Positions 60,680 to 64,000 of a DNA stretch of 64,000 nucleotides are shown one piece after another. The position numbers were made by a program, and so were the translations under genes. Every line of letters starts with the position of its first letter. Position 1 is the stretch's first letter. The stretch covers positions 186,001-250,000 of the forward strand of contig NC_009667.1 of NCBI RefSeq assembly GCF_000017405.1, read 5' to 3'. This DNA comes from Brucella anthropi ATCC 49188. GTDB lineage: Bacteria > Pseudomonadota > Alphaproteobacteria > Rhizobiales > Rhizobiaceae. The notes beneath the pieces are model-generated. The model saw only the letters and a program-made list of their open reading frames with translations, made no database searches and was not told the origin of the DNA.

Positions 60680-60904
60680 ACATGACATGGCCGTCACCTC
60701 TTCCTTTGCTTATCGATAGCGCAAGGGTACGTGGCGGCTTTCTATTCGGTGCCAGCCAATTCGTCACCTAATGACATAGGGCAGACTGGTTAAATGTGGG
60801 GCATGCGCCAAGCCGATAACAGAACGGCAGTTTGACGGATAGTAGAGGAAGCGCAGAAGCCAGCGACCGTCAGACCTTAATGCTGCGCCCGTTCTGACCA
60901 ATAA

Positions 60905-60924
60905 ACCGGATAATCCGGTCTTTT
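60905..60924 (+). terminator. First of two tandem terminators
   Basis: ACCGGA-TAA-TCCGGT stem (60905-60919) followed by CTTTT. It closes transcription of the rightward early operon together with the next one. Confidence 0.7.
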
Positions 60925-60925
60925 C

Positions 60926-60953
60926 AGCCGTCGCCTTCGGGTGGCGGCTTTTC
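60926..60953 (+). terminator. Second tandem terminator with UUCG loop
   Basis: A 10-bp stem with two G-U pairs (AGCCGTCGCC with GGTGGCGGCT) capped by the stable TTCG tetraloop and followed by TTT. Confidence 0.82.
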
Positions 60954-60962
60954 CATTTCTGA

Positions 60963-61046
60963 GGAGCGACACTCCTTTCACTAGCCCACCGGGCGGCTAG
61001 ACCATGGCTTTCACTCGCGGGTGTAGAACTCAACACTGGTCGCTCC
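60963..61046 (+). ncRNA. Possible structured RNA with 8-bp closing stem
   Basis: GGAGCGAC (60963-60970) pairs with GTCGCTCC (61039-61046), 84 bases end to end. An inner hairpin CTAGCC/GGCTAG (about 60981-61000) is present. It is directly after the terminators and before the first packaging-side gene, so it would be in the leader of the late transcript. Confidence 0.4.
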
Positions 61047-61114
61047 GGGGAGAAATCTCTGCATATAGCGGTGTGAAGTGGGCAGGCCCGGAAGATACCA
61101 ACAGAGGAACGGAT

Positions 61115-61360
61115 ATGCGGCAATCGGAAATCGACCGGGCTTTGGTGCTCCTTTACCGAAGCAACAATGCCCACGACTACGTTAACTTCGTTCGTCCTAT
61201 CGATGCGATGGACAAGCTGCCGATGGTTGGCCTTGAGGAATACTCGGTCATGCTCGAGCGCTTGCGGGAAGATGTTGAAGCGGAGATAGCCCGACGCCGG
61301 GAAGCTGGTCAGACCGTGTATTCCGTCGAGTACTACGAGAGCTTGAAGGAAAAGGCGTGA
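61115..61360 (+). CDS. Hypothetical phage protein, 81 aa
   Basis: MRQSEIDRALVLLYRSNNAH, then VGLEEYSVMLERLREDVEAE, mostly helical. AGAGGAACGG lies just before ATG 61115. The frame opens at 61004, inside the structured region. No family recognised. Confidence 0.6.
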   Translation: MRQSEIDRALVLLYRSNNAHDYVNFVRPIDAMDKLPMVGLEEYSVMLERLREDVEAEIARRREAGQTVYSVEYYESLKEKA

Positions 61361-61363
61361 GCC

Positions 61364-61561
61364 ATGCCCAAGCCCATCCAGTTCATGCAAGCCACATGGC
61401 AGGACATACTCGGATCGAGGCATCTCCATCGTGCAGCAGTGCTGCGCGGGAATATGGATATTGCTGATGAGATACGAGAAACCATGCATAGCTGTCTAGA
61501 CGCCTACCTGGATCACCAGACCGAGGCAGCAGTAGCAGCAGAGCTTAAGGCGAAGGGGTAG
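61364..61561 (+). CDS. Hypothetical phage protein, 65 aa
   Basis: MPKPIQFMQATWQDILGSRH, then MDIADEIRETMHSCLDAYLD. Helical, no known family. Starts 3 bases after the previous stop. Confidence 0.6.
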   Translation: MPKPIQFMQATWQDILGSRHLHRAAVLRGNMDIADEIRETMHSCLDAYLDHQTEAAVAAELKAKG

Positions 61562-61565
61562 AGGC

Positions 61566-61781
61566 ATGGCTAATCTGTTAGGCATCTTGTTCTTCGCGGT
61601 CGATAGGTTTTTCGACAGAGCAATGGAGACAGTCCGTGAGCGGAATGAGCACCGGCGCAAACGGGACAGGGATGCTTATGTGGCGTGGCTTAAGTCAATG
61701 GGCCCGGATGAAGTCGCCAAGTCAGGCCGGATTGAGGATGTGATCCTGGCCAAGCAGATACGGGTAGCCAAGCGTGGCTAA
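61566..61781 (+). CDS. Hypothetical phage protein, 71 aa
   Basis: Hydrophobic start (ANLLGILFFAVDRFFDRAM) followed by a strongly basic helix (VRERNEHRRKRDRDAYVAWL). It may associate with the membrane or DNA. Overlaps the HNH gene by 8 bases. Confidence 0.6.
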   Translation: MANLLGILFFAVDRFFDRAMETVRERNEHRRKRDRDAYVAWLKSMGPDEVAKSGRIEDVILAKQIRVAKRG

Positions 61782-62118
61782 GATTAAAACTCTCAAGCCT
61801 CTCGTATCCACGATGAAGCCAAGGCTGGGATATGCCAAGGGGAATGAGAGAGAGCGCAGCCAGTACCGTGACAGAACGCAGGCATGGCGCAGTTGGTATA
61901 AGACCAACAGATGGCAGAAGCTTAGATGGTCAGTGCTTACCCGTGATCTGTTCACCTGCTCGATGTGCGGGAAGATAGAGACAGACACCAGTCAGCTAGT
62001 CTGTGACCACGTAGACCAGCACCACGGCGATGAGCGAGCATTCTGGTCAGGACCATTCCAGACCCTGTGCAAGCCATGCCATGACCGAGACAAGCAGAGG
62101 ATGGAGCGGAGAGGATGA
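61774..62118 (+). CDS. HNH endonuclease next to the terminase
   Basis: 114 residues with the HNH core CSMCGK, LVCDHVDQHHGDERAFWSGP and LCKPCHDRDKQRM (zinc cysteines and catalytic histidines). HK97-type phages need such an HNH protein beside the terminase for DNA packaging and cos cutting, and this one sits three genes before the large terminase. GTG start. Confidence 0.9.
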   Translation: MAKIKTLKPLVSTMKPRLGYAKGNERERSQYRDRTQAWRSWYKTNRWQKLRWSVLTRDLFTCSMCGKIETDTSQLVCDHVDQHHGDERAFWSGPFQTLCKPCHDRDKQRMERRG

Positions 62119-62381
62119 GCGGGATCGAATTCACGGCCACAATTCAGGCAGACCCGGATAGCTGGGCGTCCTTTATGGAGTGGATAGAAGAGGCACAACG
62201 CAAGCAGCTTGACCGCATTAAGAAGACATCCCTGCTAAGCGGTATGGAAGTCACAGTCAGTATGGAGGAGTTCGGCTATGCGTGGTCGCCTGTCTATTGG
62301 CATGAGTATGACGAGCCTATCGCATGGGTGCACAACGAAACTGGTGCAAGAGTGAACGGCTCCAAGATGCCAGATCAATGA
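62115..62381 (+). CDS. Hypothetical phage protein, 88 aa
   Basis: MSGIEFTATIQADPDSWASF, then MEWIEEAQRKQLDRIKKTSL and VSMEEFGYAWSPVYWHEYDE. No family recognised. Overlaps the HNH gene by 4 bases. Confidence 0.6.
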   Translation: MSGIEFTATIQADPDSWASFMEWIEEAQRKQLDRIKKTSLLSGMEVTVSMEEFGYAWSPVYWHEYDEPIAWVHNETGARVNGSKMPDQ

Positions 62382-62486
62382 AATCAAAGGCATAGGGGGG
62401 GGTAGGCAAAGTCCAAAACCCCTCTCGCCGCCAGACCCGCGTCCACCTCATCAACACGATTTTTTTTGGAGCACCGATTTTCAGCC

Positions 62487-62903
62487 ATGGCCGGTAACAA
62501 AAACAGCGGTCGTCCCGAATTTGCGCCAACGGACGAAGACCGCGAGAAAGTGCGCGTTCTCAAGGCCGGTGGCATGACGAACGAGGCGATTGCGGAGGTT
62601 ATCGGCGTTTCAGAGCCTACCTTGCGCAAGCATTTTTCTTACGAACTGGACATTGCGACCGCAAAAGTGCGGGCGGACCTCCTGATGGCGCGGTATCGCG
62701 CTGCCATGGGCGGCAATGTGCAGGCTCAGAATAAGATGATCGAGCAAGTTTCGGCCAACGCTGCACAGCGGAAAATCGCGCCTGAGAAGGAAGAGAAGAA
62801 GCCGAAACTTGGCAAGAAGGAAGAGCAGAAGCTGGCTGCTCAAAGCATCGGCGGCAAATTCGCTCCTCCCACCCCTCCGAAACTGACGGTAGTAAGCGGA
62901 TAA
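62487..62903 (+). CDS. Small terminase subunit-like protein
   Basis: 138 residues: a start typical of phage terminase small subunits (MAGNKNSGRPEFAPTDEDRE), a helix-turn-helix (GMTNEAIAEVIGVSEPTLRK), a helical dimerisation section and a lysine-rich tail. It would recognise the packaging site and hand DNA to the large subunit, whose ATG follows its stop directly. TTG 62466 is an alternative start. Confidence 0.8.
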   Translation: MAGNKNSGRPEFAPTDEDREKVRVLKAGGMTNEAIAEVIGVSEPTLRKHFSYELDIATAKVRADLLMARYRAAMGGNVQAQNKMIEQVSANAAQRKIAPEKEEKKPKLGKKEEQKLAAQSIGGKFAPPTPPKLTVVSG

Positions 62904-64000
62904 ATGAACGCTAACCCTGTGTGGAGTACAGCCTGTCCCGATTGGGAACGGCGCATTGTCGCTCGTCAATCGCTGATCACCTTCGATCCGCTATTCCCAG
63001 ATGAGGCTGAAGCAGCCCTAGAGGTGTTCAAGGCGCTTCGGGTCGTTGATCTGCCGAAGGTGTATATCGAGGCGACGGACAGTTACGAGCACCCGACCTT
63101 TGGCGAAGTGTCAGAGGAATGGGTATTCGATTTTGTCCGTGCGGTGTTCGGTGCGTATGACGCCAGCAACGCGAAGCGTCTTATCGAAGAGTTCTTTTTG
63201 CTGGTCAGCAAGAAGAATGGAAAGTCAACCATTGTCGCCGGGATTATGCTAACGGCGCTGATTAGAAACTGGCGTCATTCGGCTGAATTGCTGATCCTGG
63301 CACCGACACGAGAAGTTGCTGATAATTCGTTCAAGCCAGCAGCAGACATGGCGCGGGCAGACAATGACTTGGTTGATCTGCTGCATGTGCAGGACAACCT
63401 CAAGCAGATCACGCACCGGCTGACAAATGCCACGCTGAAGGTCATATCGGCAGATGCGTCCACGTCTGCGGGTAAGAAGGCTGCATTCGTTCTTATCGAG
63501 GAGCTTTGGCTCTTCGGAAAGAAGAATGGTGCGAGCGCGATGTTGCAGGAAGCCACCGGCGGGTTGATATCCCGCCCAGAAGGCTTCGTCATATACATTT
63601 CTACGCAGTCAGATGCGCCACCGGCGGGCGTGTTTAAGGAGAAGCTGGAATACTTCAGGAATGTCCGCGATGGCCTCATAGACGATCCTCGCAGCCTGCC
63701 GGTGCTATACGAGTACCCGGAAAAGATGGTCAAGGCTAAGGACTATCTGAAGCCGGAGCACTTCTACGTCACAAACCCGAACATCGGTAAGTCTGTTCGG
63801 CTGGATTGGCTGTCTCGCAAACTCGCTAACGTGATGAGCGGACAGGACGAAGAAGGCGACACGATCCAGACCTTCCTTGCCAAGCATCTCAATGTTGAGA
63901 TCGGCATGAACCTTCGGGCCAATCGGTGGCCAGGGGCTGACTTCTGGGCGAAACGCGGCGACCAAGCGATTACTCTGGAATACCTGTACGACCATTGCGA
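62904..64000 (+). CDS. terL: Large terminase subunit, HK97 type (3' end outside the window)
   Basis: 365 codons are seen and the frame is open at the edge. The product has an ATPase domain with an atypical Walker A ([15 protein letters not shown], about residues 98-112), the segment [17 protein letters not shown], and Walker [15 protein letters not shown], then the coupling segment YISTQSDAP. This is the Terminase_1 family; the nuclease domain lies beyond. It drives DNA into the prohead. Confidence 0.92.
   Translation, partial: MNANPVWSTACPDWERRIVARQSLITFDPLFPDEAEAALEVFKALRVVDLPKVYIEATDSYEHPTFGEVSEEWVFDFVRAVFGAYDASNAKRLIEEFFLLVSKKNGKSTIVAGIMLTALIRNWRHSAELLILAPTREVADNSFKPAADMARADNDLVDLLHVQDNLKQITHRLTNATLKVISADASTSAGKKAAFVLIEELWLFGKKNGASAMLQEATGGLISRPEGFVIYISTQSDAPPAGVFKEKLEYFRNVRDGLIDDPRSLPVLYEYPEKMVKAKDYLKPEHFYVTNPNIGKSVRLDWLSRKLANVMSGQDEEGDTIQTFLAKHLNVEIGMNLRANRWPGADFWAKRGDQAITLEYLYDHC

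Larger units (their letters stand above)
60479..61114. other. Structured non-coding region between replication and packaging genes
   Basis: A 636-base stretch without a convincing gene. It holds two long-range stem-loops (60582-60679 and 60963-61046) and two tandem terminators (60905-60953). Frames that cross it have poor composition. Such a place in lambdoid phages holds late promoters and regulatory RNAs. Confidence 0.6.
38636..64000. mobile_element. Prophage, lambda-like layout, incomplete at the right edge
   Basis: Starts at the tRNA-Pro and includes integrase, a xis-like gene, a leftward operon of short overlapping genes with recombination functions, a CI/Cro immunity region, a rightward replication operon with a DnaB-like helicase, and the terminase genes. 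Structural and lysis genes and attR must lie beyond 64,000. The frames look intact, so it may be inducible, but that is not proven. Confidence 0.93.

Noticed and set aside
60963..61046. A tRNA gene, suggested by an 84-base unit closed by GGAGCGAC/GTCGCTCC
   Set aside because: No T-stem next to the acceptor arm and no D-arm can be formed; kept only as a possible structured RNA.
1..64000. CRISPR array
   Set aside because: No regularly spaced direct repeats of suitable size and no cas genes seen.

Overview
The window looks like chromosome 1 of a Brucella/Ochrobactrum-type alphaproteobacterium (Rhizobiales). Gene content and order (lptC-lptA-lptB-rpoN-hpf-ptsN, hrcA/grpE, cysG-cysI-cysH, metH-babR, cysD-cysNC-cysQ), a BA14K-family protein and the palindromic intergenic repeats typical of Brucellaceae all point there. 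This assignment is recognition from memory, not a database search.

Bases 1-38,635 are ordinary core genome. In order they hold: a DUF1049 membrane protein, ihfB and sppA (minus strand); the LPS-transport genes lptC, lptA and lptB, followed by sigma-54 (rpoN), a long-form ribosome hibernation factor and the nitrogen-PTS protein PtsN; a DUF1150 protein and an Hsp20 with a sigma-32-like promoter; a MITE-like element; DUF2244, nth and a CysZ-like gene; an adenosine kinase and a TRIC-family channel; the heat-shock pair grpE/hrcA; rph, a VOC protein, rdgB, hemW, rsmI and yraN in one rightward run; a sulfite-reduction/siroheme operon (cysG, DUF2849, cysI, cysH, DUF934); small genes and ogt; BA14K; metH with a candidate operator; the orphan LuxR regulator babR; a class III aminotransferase; and the sulfate-activation operon cysD-cysNC-cysQ. 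The two cys clusters together cover sulfate activation, APS reduction, sulfite reduction, siroheme synthesis and PAP removal.

At 38,559-38,635 lies a tRNA-Pro(CGG) gene. A prophage begins directly behind it and runs past the right edge of the window (about 25 kb seen). Its layout is lambda-like: integrase and a xis-like gene at the tRNA; a long leftward early operon of small overlapping genes with HNH nucleases, a RecA-fold ATPase and a RecE-like exonuclease; an immunity region with a CI-type repressor and a Cro-like protein bordered by repeated operators of the form GTAGG-N5-CCTAC; a rightward early/replication operon (DUF3102, an acyl carrier protein, a LexA-type DNA-binding domain, a RuvC-like protein, a DnaB-like helicase, a C5 cytosine methyltransferase, DUF3310, DUF6362); a roughly 640-base non-coding stretch with several stem-loops and two tandem terminators; and then HNH endonuclease, small terminase and large terminase genes (the last cut by the window edge).

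The observations most worth a second look are: (i) the methyltransferase gene carries a second long reading frame whose own motifs resemble a separate phage protein family, so this DNA seems to encode two proteins; (ii) a prophage-borne acyl carrier protein with an intact phosphopantetheine serine; (iii) the repeated operator set of the immunity region; (iv) the structured non-coding segment between the replication and packaging genes; (v) a string of very short, overlapping membrane-protein genes; and (vi) a 266-bp MITE-like element and a palindromic candidate operator upstream of metH.
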